A model generated the notes under the pieces. It was not told the origin of the DNA and searched no databases. It saw nothing but the letters and a program-made list of their open reading frames with translations. This document shows, piece after piece, positions 7,725-15,877 of a stretch of 44,442 nucleotides of DNA; position 1 is the first letter of the stretch, and each line of letters opens with the position of its first letter. Source of the DNA: Maritimibacter sp. (GTDB taxonomy: Bacteria > Pseudomonadota > Alphaproteobacteria > Rhodobacterales > Rhodobacteraceae). Position numbers and translations under genes: made by a program. Location: contig DOUP01000058.1 in the NCBI GenBank assembly GCA_003520545.1, forward strand, positions 318 through 44,759, written 5' to 3'.

Positions 7725-10460
7725 ATGCCGGGGATCACAGCCGTTCTCGGTCCGACCAATACGGGCAAAACTCACTACGCGATCGAGCGGATGCTGGCGC
7801 ATCGGACGGGGGTCATCGGTTTGCCCCTGCGGCTTCTTGCGCGCGAGGTTTACGACCGGATTGTCGCGTTGCGGGGGCCGAGCGTTGTCGCCCTGGTCAC
7901 GGGCGAAGAGCGGATCGTTCCCGAGCGGACCCAGTATTGGGTCTGCACGGTCGAATCCATGCCCGAAGGGATCGGGGCCGATTTCGTGGCCATCGACGAG
8001 ATCCAGCTCTGCGCAGATCCCGAGCGCGGGCATGTTTTCACCGACCGGCTGCTTCATATGCGCGGGCTGCACGAGACGTTGTTCATGGGGTCGGATACGA
8101 TGCGCGGTGCGATTGCGGCGCTGGTCCCGAAGGTGCAGTTCATGCGGCGGGAGCGGTTCAGCCAGCTGACCTATGCCGGGTCTAAGAAGATCAGCCGGAT
8201 GCCGGGGCGCAGTGCCATCGTCGGTTTTTCGGTCGAGAACCTATATGCCATCGCCGAGTTGATGCGCCGTCAGAAAGGCGGGGTTGCCGTGGTGATGGGC
8301 GCGCTCAGCCCGCGCACCCGCAATGCGCAGGTGGAGCTTTATCAGAATGGCGACGTCGATTACCTCGTCGCAACCGATGCAATCGGGATGGGTCTGAACC
8401 TCGACGTGACCCATGTTGCGTTTTCGGCGTTGACCAAGTTCGACGGGCGACGGATGCGCAGGCTTGCACCCAACGAATTGGCGCAGATTGCCGGGCGGGC
8501 TGGTCGCTATATGACGGACGGCAGTTTCGGCGTGACGGGCGAAGCGCCGCCACTGGAGCAGGAAGTTGTCGAGGCGATCACCAACCATTCCTTCACGCCG
8601 ATCCGAAAGCTCAACTGGCGCAATTCGGACCTGTCCTTTGGGTCGGTGGAACGGTTGGTCGCTTCGCTGGAGGAGGGGACGGGGGACGAATGGCTGGTGA
8701 AGGCGCGTGAGGCGGATGATCTGGCTGCGCTGAAAGATTTGTCCTCAGACGTTCTGATCGCCGCGCGGGCCAGCGACGGGCCTTCGGTCCGGTTGCTTTG
8801 GGATGTCTGCCGGGTGCCGGATTTCCGTGGGATCAGCCAGACCGAACATGCAACACTGTTGACCTCTCTGTTCAGCGACCTTCACGAACATGGAAAAGTG
8901 CGCGAAGATTGGTTCGCGCGGCAAGTGAAACGCATTGATCGGACCGAAGGCGATATCGATACACTGTCGAAACGTCTGGCCTATATCCGAACATGGACGT
9001 ATGTCGCGCAGAGAAACGGCTGGCTGTCGGATCAAGACCATTGGCGCGGAGAAACCCGTGCGGTAGAAGATCGCCTGTCAGACGCGCTGCACGCGGCGCT
9101 GACCAAACGATTTGTCGACCGGCGCACATCAGTGCTTTTGCGCCGGTTGAAGCAGAAGGAGAGCCTTGTGGCTGAGGTGAACGATAAGGGTGAAGTGTCC
9201 ATCGAGGGCGAGTTCGTCGGACGACTGGAAGGATTCCGGTTCAAGCAGGACGCATCGAGCAGCCCGGAGGAGGCCAAGACGATGCGCGCGGCGTCTGTCG
9301 CGGCCCTGGCGCCGGAGTTTCACCTGCGGGCCGACCGGTTCTATAACGCGCCGGACACCGAGCTGGACTTCACCGAGCAGGGCGGGCTGATGTGGGGCGA
9401 AAACGCCGTCGGCAAGCTCATCAAGGGCGACGATATCCTGCGCCCGCGCGTCGAAGCCTTCGTGGACGACGAAGCCGGTGCGGATGTGACCGAAAAGGTG
9501 ACGCGCCGGTTGCAGCATTTCATCGACCGCAAAGTGGCGGCGTTGTTCGAGCCGATGCTTGCCATGCAGAAAGACGAGGCGCTGACCGGGCTGGCCCGCG
9601 GGTTTGCTTTCCGGCTTGTCGAGGGGCTGGGTATCGTGCCGCGCGCGGATGTGGCAAGCGAGGTCAAGGACCTGGACCAGGACGCCCGTGGCATGTTGCG
9701 CAAGCACGGTGTGCGCTTCGGCCAATTCACGATCTTCATGCCGTTGCTTCTGAAGCCCGCGCCGACGCGGCTGCGGCTGGTGCTCTGGAGCCTTTACGAA
9801 GGTCTGGACGAATTCCCGGAAAGCCCGCCGCCGGGTCTGGTCACCATCCCGGTCGTCGATGGCGTGGACGTCAAGGTTTACAACCTGTCGGGCTATCGTC
9901 CCGCAGGGGCCCGCGCGATCCGGATCGACATGCTTGAGCGTCTGGCCGACCAGGTGCGTGCGCAGGACAGCAAGGCCGGGTTCGAAGCCAACCCGGACAT
10001 GTTGTCGATCACCGGCATGACGCTTGAGCAATTTGCAGACCTCATGCAGGGGCTTGGTTACAAGGCCGAAAAAGGCGAACGGGTGAAGGAAAAGCCCGCA
10101 CCGCAAGCGCCGAGCGAAGCCGATGCCACGCCCGAGGCGCAGGAGGCACTTGAGCCCAAGCCAGAGGCCGAAGGGGCCTCCGAGGTCGAGGCACAACCAG
10201 ATGCGGGCGCAGAAGATGGCCCCGAAATGGAGGTCTATTACACCTTCACATGGGCCGGGTTCGGTCGAAAGGGCGGTGCGCCGCGTGGCGATCGCAAAGG
10301 TGGCGCCAAACCCAAGGGCGCCCCGAAAGGCAAGAAGGGTGGGCCGCGCAAGGATGGCGGCCCGAAGAACTTCTCGTCCCGGCCTCCGAAGAAAGAAAAG
10401 GCCATCGACCCGGACAATCCCTTTGCGCAGGCGCTCATGGGGCTCAAGGACAACAAGTAA
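7725..10460 (+). CDS. SUV3-like DExH RNA helicase with basic Gly/Lys-rich tail
   Basis: 911-residue superfamily 2 helicase. Motifs: Walker A G-P-T-N-T-G-K-T (9-16), D-E-I-Q (91-94), M-G-S-D-T (121-125), and Q-I-A-G-R-A-G-R (254-261), an arrangement typical of mitochondrial SUV3 and its alphaproteobacterial relatives. After the helicase core comes a long family-specific region. The C-terminal 130 residues are an acidic Glu/Pro/Ala stretch, then a Gly/Lys/Arg-rich RNA-binding-type tail, ending in a conserved-looking D-P-D-N-P-F. Its stop codon overlaps the start of an S4 RNA-binding gene (TAATG), supporting a role in RNA or ribosome metabolism. The alphaproteobacterial members are little studied; substrate is inferred. 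Confidence 0.88.
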   Translation: MPGITAVLGPTNTGKTHYAIERMLAHRTGVIGLPLRLLAREVYDRIVALRGPSVVALVTGEERIVPERTQYWVCTVESMPEGIGADFVAIDEIQLCADPERGHVFTDRLLHMRGLHETLFMGSDTMRGAIAALVPKVQFMRRERFSQLTYAGSKKISRMPGRSAIVGFSVENLYAIAELMRRQKGGVAVVMGALSPRTRNAQVELYQNGDVDYLVATDAIGMGLNLDVTHVAFSALTKFDGRRMRRLAPNELAQIAGRAGRYMTDGSFGVTGEAPPLEQEVVEAITNHSFTPIRKLNWRNSDLSFGSVERLVASLEEGTGDEWLVKAREADDLAALKDLSSDVLIAARASDGPSVRLLWDVCRVPDFRGISQTEHATLLTSLFSDLHEHGKVREDWFARQVKRIDRTEGDIDTLSKRLAYIRTWTYVAQRNGWLSDQDHWRGETRAVEDRLSDALHAALTKRFVDRRTSVLLRRLKQKESLVAEVNDKGEVSIEGEFVGRLEGFRFKQDASSSPEEAKTMRAASVAALAPEFHLRADRFYNAPDTELDFTEQGGLMWGENAVGKLIKGDDILRPRVEAFVDDEAGADVTEKVTRRLQHFIDRKVAALFEPMLAMQKDEALTGLARGFAFRLVEGLGIVPRADVASEVKDLDQDARGMLRKHGVRFGQFTIFMPLLLKPAPTRLRLVLWSLYEGLDEFPESPPPGLVTIPVVDGVDVKVYNLSGYRPAGARAIRIDMLERLADQVRAQDSKAGFEANPDMLSITGMTLEQFADLMQGLGYKAEKGERVKEKPAPQAPSEADATPEAQEALEPKPEAEGASEVEAQPDAGAEDGPEMEVYYTFTWAGFGRKGGAPRGDRKGGAKPKGAPKGKKGGPRKDGGPKNFSSRPPKKEKAIDPDNPFAQALMGLKDNK

Positions 10461-10834
10461 TGTCGGACCCGCGCCCGGTGATGCGGGCCGACAAGTGGCT
10501 TTGGCACGCGCGGTTCTTCAAAACCCGCGGGTTGGCGACAAAGTTGATTTCGTCGGGCCATTTGCGGGTTAACGGGACCAAGGTCGCGAAACCGTCTCAT
10601 GGTATCGGGGCAGGGGATGTTCTGACCTTCCCGCAAGGGCGGCGGGTTCGGGTCGTCAAGCTGGTCGCCCTGTCCGAGCGGCGTGGTCCGGCCCCCGAGG
10701 CGCAGGCGCTCTACGACGACATGACGCCAGTTGAGGAAAAACGCCCACCTGCGCCGCGTTTCGAAGGAAAGGGGCGGCCAAGTGGCAAAGATCGTCGCAA
10801 CGCACGTCTTTATGACCCGACCCGACTTGATTGA
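10460..10834 (+). CDS. S4-domain RNA-binding protein (Hsp15/HslR-like)
   Basis: 124-residue protein with an S4 fold at residues 8-65 (R-A-D-K-W-L-W-H-A-R, then S-G-H-L-R-V-N-G), as in heat-shock protein 15, which binds free 50S subunits carrying stalled nascent chains. A basic Pro/Arg/Lys-rich tail follows. The ATG at 10460 shares its A with the helicase TAA, so translation is coupled. The pairing with a helicase points to RNA handling, perhaps ribosome rescue; that is inference. Confidence 0.85.
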   Translation: MSDPRPVMRADKWLWHARFFKTRGLATKLISSGHLRVNGTKVAKPSHGIGAGDVLTFPQGRRVRVVKLVALSERRGPAPEAQALYDDMTPVEEKRPPAPRFEGKGRPSGKDRRNARLYDPTRLD

Positions 10835-10840
10835 TCCGAA

Positions 10841-10865
10841 TTTGGGCGGTAGGCAGTCCGCCAAA
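10841..10865. other. Hairpin between S4 gene and fdxA
   Basis: TTTGGGCGG (10841-10849) pairs with CCGCCAAA (10858-10865) with one bulged G, loop of eight bases. No T run follows, so it is not a clear terminator; it may be an mRNA-stability or leader element. Confidence 0.3.
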
Positions 10866-10886
10866 CAACCCGTTTCAGGATGATCC

Positions 10887-11219
10887 ATGACCTACATCGT
10901 CAACGACAAATGCATCGCCTGCAAATACACCGATTGTGTCGAGGTGTGCCCCGTGGATTGCTTCTACGAAGGTGAGAACATGCTCGTCATTCACCCTGAC
11001 GAGTGCATCGACTGTGGTGTGTGTGAGCCGGAGTGCCCGGCGGACGCGATCCGCCCGGACACCGAGCCGGACGCTGCGTCGTGGGTCGAATTCAACCGCA
11101 AGTATTCCGAGTTGTGGCCGGTCATCATCGAGAAGAAAGACCAACTCCCCGACGCCGAGAAACATGACGGCGAAGAGGGCAAGCTGGAGAAGTACTTCTC
11201 GGAAGCACCGGGCGGCTGA
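10887..11219 (+). CDS. fdxA: 7Fe-8S ferredoxin FdxA
   Basis: 110-residue ferredoxin with one [3Fe-4S] and one [4Fe-4S] cluster, the Azotobacter FdI / FdxA type. N-terminal cysteines: Cys9, 12, 17, 21 and 25 in C-I-A-C-K-Y-T-D-C-V-E-V-C-P-V-D-C; then C-I-D-C-G-V-C-E-P-E-C-P supplies the second cluster. The long C-terminal extension with the D-A-A-S-W-V-E-F-N-R-K-Y-S motif is typical. Cytoplasmic electron carrier. The ATG at 10887 follows a moderate AGGA site. It lies downstream of the helicase and S4 genes and upstream of carD. Confidence 0.95.
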   Translation: MTYIVNDKCIACKYTDCVEVCPVDCFYEGENMLVIHPDECIDCGVCEPECPADAIRPDTEPDAASWVEFNRKYSELWPVIIEKKDQLPDAEKHDGEEGKLEKYFSEAPGG

Positions 11220-11259
11220 TTCGGGGCAAAAGGTCTCGACAGGGCGAAAAACGGTCGGT

Positions 11260-11281
11260 ATTCGCCGATTTTCGGCGGAAT
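11260..11281 (+). terminator. Weak terminator-like hairpin after fdxA
   Basis: ATTCGCCGA (11260-11268) pairs with TCGGCGGAAT (11272-11281), one bulge, three-base loop; a second GGGG/CCCC hairpin follows at 11282-11297. There is no good T tract, so termination strength is uncertain. Confidence 0.35.
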
Positions 11282-11314
11282 GGGGTCGATTTCCCCCGTT
11301 TCGGCGCTGCCGCT

Positions 11315-11342
11315 TTGAGAATTGGCGATTCTGTGTTATACA
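11315..11342 (+). promoter_or_regulatory. Candidate sigma-70-type promoter upstream of carD
   Basis: TTGAGA (11315-11320), 16-base spacer, TATACA (11337-11342). It would start transcripts near 11349, about 150 bases before the carD start and about 100 bases before the hairpin-T-tract at 11422-11452. Confidence 0.5.
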
Positions 11343-11421
11343 GTATGCCGCTGTGAAACATGACACCGGATGGATGCCCGTTGAGGGCATATGGTAAACA
11401 TTTTGATCTTGATCGGCAGAA

Positions 11422-11452
11422 CAGGCCGGGGTGACCCGGGTCCTGATTTTTT
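11422..11452 (+). terminator. Intrinsic terminator inside the carD leader (attenuator or sRNA end)
   Basis: CAGG-CCGGG (11422-11430), loop GTGA, CCCGG-GT-CCTG (11435-11445), then A and six T. Stem of nine pairs with a two-base bulge, a textbook intrinsic terminator, ending 48 bases before the carD ATG. A further pair ATCGGC (11412-11417) / GCCGAT (11456-11461) flanks it, and a perfect hairpin ATGCCC-GTTGA-GGGCAT sits at 11374-11390. Confidence 0.65.
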
Positions 11453-11500
11453 GTCGCCGATGATTGGCCCGCCCCCGGTGGTGAAAGGAAGAAACCTAAG

Positions 11501-12010
11501 ATGAGCAAAGCCAAGAAGCTTGATTTCCGCCCGAACGAGTTCGTCGTTTATCCGGCGCATGGTGTGGGCCAGATCGTGTCGATCGAGGAGCAGGAAGTCG
11601 CCGGGCTGAAACTGGAACTCTTCGTCATCTCCTTTGAGAAGGACAAGATGACGTTGCGCGTTCCGACCAACAAAGCGACCGAAGTCGGTATGCGCAGCCT
11701 TGCGTCGCCGGACGAAGTGTCCAATGCGATGAATACGCTCAAAGGCAAGGCCAAGGTGAAAAAAGCCATGTGGTCGCGCCGGGCGCAGGAATACGAGCAG
11801 AAGATCAACTCGGGCGATCTGATCGCGATTGCCGAAGTGGTCCGTGACCTGCACCGCAGCGATGATCAGCGCGAGCAAAGCTATTCCGAGCGTCAGCTCT
11901 ACGAAGCCGCGCTGGAGCGTCTGACCCGCGAAGTTGCTGCCGTGTCCGGTGGGGACGAAGCCGCGGCGCAGCAGCAGGTGGACGAGGTTCTGACTTCGCG
12001 CGCAGCCTGA
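11501..12010 (+). CDS. CarD family RNA-polymerase-binding transcription regulator
   Basis: 169-residue CarD/CdnL-type regulator. Residues about 8-70 form the RNA-polymerase-interacting Tudor-like domain (F-V-V-Y-P-A-H-G-V-G at 14-23, a family hallmark). The helical C-terminal domain (R-R-A-Q-E-Y-E-Q-K-I then R-D-L-H-R) matches the DNA-contacting part. Such proteins bind the RNA polymerase beta subunit and stabilise open complexes at many promoters. The ATG at 11501 is preceded by AAAGGAAG. An intrinsic terminator lies in its leader, so expression may be attenuated. Confidence 0.93.
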   Translation: MSKAKKLDFRPNEFVVYPAHGVGQIVSIEEQEVAGLKLELFVISFEKDKMTLRVPTNKATEVGMRSLASPDEVSNAMNTLKGKAKVKKAMWSRRAQEYEQKINSGDLIAIAEVVRDLHRSDDQREQSYSERQLYEAALERLTREVAAVSGGDEAAAQQQVDEVLTSRAA

Positions 12011-12040
12011 TCCAGGCACCAAACGCCGGCAAGATTTTGA

Positions 12041-12070
12041 AACCGCGGCCCGAAAGGGCGGCGGTTTTTT
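12041..12070 (+). terminator. Intrinsic terminator after carD
   Basis: ACCGC-G-GCCC (12042-12051), loop GAAA, GGGC-G-GCGGT (12056-12065), followed by six T. It lies between convergent carD and cobS and may work in both directions. Confidence 0.85.
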
Positions 12071-12074
12071 GTCC

Positions 12075-12827
12075 TCAGAGCGTGGCGGCGAGCGCGAAGA
12101 GGGCGGCGATCTGGGCGATTTGCTGAGAGGCGCCCAACACGTCGCCGGTCTGACCGCCGATCTTGGCTTTGGCCAGGGCTGCGACGGCGATGGTCAGGAT
12201 CGTCACCCAGAACAGGGGGGCGAGGACCGTACTTCCCAACATGAGCAGGCTCAAGGCAAAGGCAAGCAAGACGCCGAGCGTGGCGGTGGCCTGACTGGGT
12301 TTTCCCACATGTGAGGACAGCCCGTGGCCGCGCGCGTTCGGAAGAGAGGCCATCAGGACCGCCATGGGTGCGCGAGACAGAAGCGCGACGGCGATAACGG
12401 GTGCGAACAGCGCGCCGGTGGCGAGAACCGCGCTGAGCGCTGTCCATCGTGCGCCGAGCGAAAGCACGAGCGCGATAACACCGTAGCTGCCGACGCGGCT
12501 GTCTTTCATGATCTCGAGGCGCCGATCCTTGGTCGTACCACCCCAGAAACCGTCCGCCACGTCGGCAAGGCCGTCTTCGTGGAGCCCGCCGGTGAGGACG
12601 ATCTCGGTCGCGACGATCAACAGCGCGGCGAGGGGGAGCGGTAGCCCCAGCGCAATGGCCGCCCAGCCGACAAGCGCTGCGGCCAGGCCGGTGACCGCCC
12701 CGGCGAGGGGCCAGGCCCAGGCGGATTGCGCGCCGCGCGGGGCATTTGCGGGGACCGGAAACCGTGTCAAAAGCGCAAGTGCGGCGGGTATGTCGCCAGG
12801 GGTGATCAGGGGGTCGGTTCGCGGCAT
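12075..12827 (-). CDS. cobS: Adenosylcobinamide-GDP ribazoletransferase
   Basis: 250-residue integral membrane enzyme that joins adenosylcobinamide-GDP to alpha-ribazole in the last steps of cobalamin synthesis. Hallmarks: G-G-L-H-E-D-G-L-A-D-V-A-D-G-F-W-G-G (80-97), then K-D-S-R-V-G-S-Y-G, and G-G-Q-T-G-D-V-L-G-A near the C-terminus; about six hydrophobic segments. I start at the ATG at 12827, which has AAGGCGA upstream; an in-frame TTG 27 bases further up has no ribosome site. It is divergent from cobT, which makes the partner substrate, with only 71 bases between. Confidence 0.93.
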   Translation of the reverse strand: MPRTDPLITPGDIPAALALLTRFPVPANAPRGAQSAWAWPLAGAVTGLAAALVGWAAIALGLPLPLAALLIVATEIVLTGGLHEDGLADVADGFWGGTTKDRRLEIMKDSRVGSYGVIALVLSLGARWTALSAVLATGALFAPVIAVALLSRAPMAVLMASLPNARGHGLSSHVGKPSQATATLGVLLAFALSLLMLGSTVLAPLFWVTILTIAVAALAKAKIGGQTGDVLGASQQIAQIAALFALAATL

Positions 12828-12898
12828 AGCTTTCGCCTTGTGATCGGGTTTCAATCGTCGGTAAACCTTCGCGCGTCACGCATCAACAGGAGAGACCC

Positions 12899-13918
12899 AT
12901 GCGCACCGCCCCTTTCGATACACTCGACGGTTTCCGGCATCTCATGCGCAGTTTGCCGGAGCCGGATGCGGCTGCGACGGAGGCGGCGCAGGAGCGCAAC
13001 GGTCAATTGACCAAGCCACCGGGCGCCTTGGGGCGTCTGGAAGAACTGGCGATTTGGTATGCGGGCTGGCGTGGGAATGCGCGACCGACCATCGCGCGTC
13101 CGCAGGTCATCGTTTTCGCCGGTAATCATGGGGTTTGTGCGCAGGGCGTGTCGGCCTTCCCGGCCGAGGTCACCGAGCAAATGGTGGCCAATTTCGAGGC
13201 GGGGGGCGCCGCGATCAACCAGTTGGCCAAGGCCTTCGGCGCGACGATGGATGTGCATGCGCTGGATCTGGATCGTCCGACCGCGGATTTCTCGCAAGGC
13301 GCTGCGATGAGCGAGGACGAGGTCGTCACCGCTTTGGCGACAGGTTGGACCGCCGTGAATGATGAGACCGATTTGCTCGTCACCGGTGAGATGGGGATCG
13401 GCAACACCACGTCGGCGGCCGCGATCGCCTTTGCCCTGTTCGGCGGTGCGGCGGAAGACTGGGTCGGACGCGGGACCGGGGTTGATGATGACGGCCTAGC
13501 GAACAAGGCCCGCGTTCTACGCGCGGCGCTGGCGGCAAATCCCGAGGCGAAACAAGACGGTATCGAAGTTCTGCGGTGTGTGGGGGGCCGAGAGGTCGCG
13601 GCGATGGCGGGCGCGATGGCGCGCGCTCGGGTTGAGGGCATACCCGTGATCCTCGACGGCTTCATTTGTTCGGCCGCAGGTGCCTGTCTGGCGGCGATCA
13701 ACCCCGCGGCTTTGGATCATGTCGTGGCCGGTCATGTCTCGGCCGAAGCCGCGCATGGAGCGCTCCTGGGAAAACTTGGTAAGGAGCCGCTTCTCTCGCT
13801 GGGCATGCGCCTGGGCGAAGGGTCCGGTGCGGCGCTTGCAATCGGGGTGCTGAAAGGGGCGCTGGCTACGCATTCCGGCATGTCGACGTTTGCCGAAGCC
13901 GGCGTGTCCGACGGTTAA
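12899..13918 (+). CDS. cobT: Nicotinate-nucleotide--dimethylbenzimidazole phosphoribosyltransferase
   Basis: 339-residue enzyme producing alpha-ribazole-5'-phosphate from nicotinate mononucleotide and dimethylbenzimidazole, the lower ligand of cobalamin. Visible: F-A-G-N-H-G-V (73-79), E-M-G-I-G-N-T-T (164-171), and R-L-G-E-G-S-G-A with the catalytic base Glu307 (Glu317 in the Salmonella enzyme). The ATG at 12899 follows ACAGGAGAGA. Its stop overlaps the stop of the convergent antiporter gene in the palindrome GGTTAACC. Confidence 0.95.
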   Translation: MRTAPFDTLDGFRHLMRSLPEPDAAATEAAQERNGQLTKPPGALGRLEELAIWYAGWRGNARPTIARPQVIVFAGNHGVCAQGVSAFPAEVTEQMVANFEAGGAAINQLAKAFGATMDVHALDLDRPTADFSQGAAMSEDEVVTALATGWTAVNDETDLLVTGEMGIGNTTSAAAIAFALFGGAAEDWVGRGTGVDDDGLANKARVLRAALAANPEAKQDGIEVLRCVGGREVAAMAGAMARARVEGIPVILDGFICSAAGACLAAINPAALDHVVAGHVSAEAAHGALLGKLGKEPLLSLGMRLGEGSGAALAIGVLKGALATHSGMSTFAEAGVSDG

Positions 13919-15807
13919 CCCGCCTTTGAGGACGATTCGGAATCGTCCCGGTCGTCATCTGCGTTATCTGGCCCGCTCTTGTCCTCGTGCAGTGACATGA
14001 GCTGGATCAGCATGGCGCTTTCGATGTCGCGATCCAGTTCCATGGCGCGTTTCTGGTAGGCTTCGTTTTCGCCCGCCGGCACGTTCGGATCCCAGAAATT
14101 GGCGAGCTCGCGGATCATTTGTCGGTCGTGTTTGAAGAAGGTGCGCTCGGCCTCGTTGGCCTCGAATTCGGAGAGGCCGATGTTTTCCAGTACGTAGCGG
14201 CCGACGCGAAGCGAGCTGTCGAACATTTCGCGCACGATGTCGTTCGCACCGACCTGGTAGAGTGCATAGACATGCGCACGGTCGCGGGCACGCACGATGA
14301 TGTGGAGGTCCGGGCGTTCGGCGCGGGCATGGGCCACGATGCGCGTGGCGCTGTCGGGGCTGTTCACCGCGACAACCAGCACCTTGGCGCTCATCAACCC
14401 GGCCGCTTTCAGGAGGTCGGGGCGAGTCGGATCACCGAAGAAGCCTTTGACCCCGAACTTCCGCATCATCTGGATGGTTTGCAGGTTGCTGTCGAGCACG
14501 GTGGTCTTGTATCCGGCCGACCGGACGAGGCGGTTCACGACCTGGCCGAAGCGCCCGATGCCCACGATGATGACCCCGTTCTGCTCGTCGATTTCGTCTT
14601 CGTCCGGCAACGCCTGCGCGTCCTTGCTGCGGCGGGCGTAGAGGTCGTAAGCAATGAAGGCGAGCGGGGTTAGCAACATCGAAAGCGCGATGACGAGCAG
14701 GAGGTCATTGCCAATCGCGTTGCTGATCACACCCTGCTGGCTGGTGAAGGAAACCAGTAGGAAGCCGAATTCGCCAGCTTGCGCGAGGCCCAGGGTGAAA
14801 AGCCAAAAGTCCCGTCCGCGCAGTTTGAACATGTAGGCGAGCGGGGCGAGAACCGCGGCTTTCGCAACCATGAGAGCCACCGCGAGCGAGACGAAACGCG
14901 CAGGTTCCGAGAGGAGGCCACGCACGTCGATACCCGCGCCGACAGTGATGAAGAAGAGGCCGAGAAGCAGTCCCTTGAACGGTTCAATGTCGGTTTCAAG
15001 TTCATGCCGAAACTCGGAGTTGGCCAGCATCACGCCGGCGAGGAAGGCCCCAAGCGCAGGCGACAGGCCGACCATGTTCATCAGCGTTGCGATTCCGACC
15101 ACGATGAGAAGGGCGACGGCGGTATACATCTCGCGCAGGCGCGCGGCGTCGATGAACCGGAACAGCGGGTGGGCAAGATAGCGACCGCCAAAGACGATCG
15201 CCGCCATCGCGCCGAGCGTGGCGAGGGTCACGCCCCAAGCGGGCAGACCTTCGACGAGAGAGAGGGATTCGTGATCGGCCCCGGTATGACCCGCGCCGGT
15301 CGCGAGGAGTGGCATCAGGGCCAGCATCGGGATCACCGCGATGTCTTGCGTGAGAAGCACGGAGAACATGGAACGGCCGCCTGCCGATTGCATCAATCCT
15401 TTTTCGGTGAGCGTTTGCAGGACGATTGCCGTGGATGACAGAGCGAGCATCAGCCCGACGGCGAGCGCCACTTGCCAGTTTGCGCCCATGAAAATAACGA
15501 CCAGGGTCAGGAGGAGCGTCGTGACAACAAGTTGCAGGCCGCCCAATCCCATCAGCCTGTGGCGCATGTCCCAGAGCGCGCCAGGGTCGAGTTCGAGACC
15601 GATCAAGAACAGCATCATTACGACGCCGAATTCCGCAAAATGGCGCAGCCCCTCGGTATCGCCGGAGTCGATCCCTGTGATCGGTCCGATCAGAAGGCCG
15701 GCGATCAGATATCCAAGTACCGAGCCTAGCCCGAGGCGCGCGGCAATGGGCACCGCGATGACCGCAGCGCCAAGATAAATCGTGGCGTTGAGAAGAAACT
15801 CTTCCAT
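13915..15807 (-). CDS. Kef-type monovalent cation:proton antiporter (CPA2) with TrkA-N domain
   Basis: 630-residue inner-membrane antiporter. Residues 1-390 form the Na+/H+ exchanger-type membrane domain with about 12-13 helices; L-L-T-Q-D-I-A-V-I-P holds Asp155, matching the ion-binding Asp of CPA2 members. Residues 411-525 form a TrkA-N Rossmann domain with G-I-G-R-F-G (416-421) and acidic Asp439, so NAD(H) gating is likely. The C-terminus is acidic and Ser/Asp-rich. Similar to KefB/KefC potassium efflux systems; no KefG/KefF-type ancillary gene is next to it, so glutathione control is not shown. The ATG at 15807 has only a distant AAGGAG upstream. Confidence 0.88.
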   Translation of the reverse strand: MEEFLLNATIYLGAAVIAVPIAARLGLGSVLGYLIAGLLIGPITGIDSGDTEGLRHFAEFGVVMMLFLIGLELDPGALWDMRHRLMGLGGLQLVVTTLLLTLVVIFMGANWQVALAVGLMLALSSTAIVLQTLTEKGLMQSAGGRSMFSVLLTQDIAVIPMLALMPLLATGAGHTGADHESLSLVEGLPAWGVTLATLGAMAAIVFGGRYLAHPLFRFIDAARLREMYTAVALLIVVGIATLMNMVGLSPALGAFLAGVMLANSEFRHELETDIEPFKGLLLGLFFITVGAGIDVRGLLSEPARFVSLAVALMVAKAAVLAPLAYMFKLRGRDFWLFTLGLAQAGEFGFLLVSFTSQQGVISNAIGNDLLLVIALSMLLTPLAFIAYDLYARRSKDAQALPDEDEIDEQNGVIIVGIGRFGQVVNRLVRSAGYKTTVLDSNLQTIQMMRKFGVKGFFGDPTRPDLLKAAGLMSAKVLVVAVNSPDSATRIVAHARAERPDLHIIVRARDRAHVYALYQVGANDIVREMFDSSLRVGRYVLENIGLSEFEANEAERTFFKHDRQMIRELANFWDPNVPAGENEAYQKRAMELDRDIESAMLIQLMSLHEDKSGPDNADDDRDDSESSSKAG

Positions 15808-15877
15808 GTATTCGGTATCGCAGGCGGGCGGCTCCTTGGCAATTCGGAGGCAGCGAAAACCCGCGTGACTTGGGCCC

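Noticed and set aside
12828..12854. Longer cobS starting at TTG
   Set aside because: No ribosome site before the TTG, while the ATG at 12827 has AAGGCGA at good spacing.
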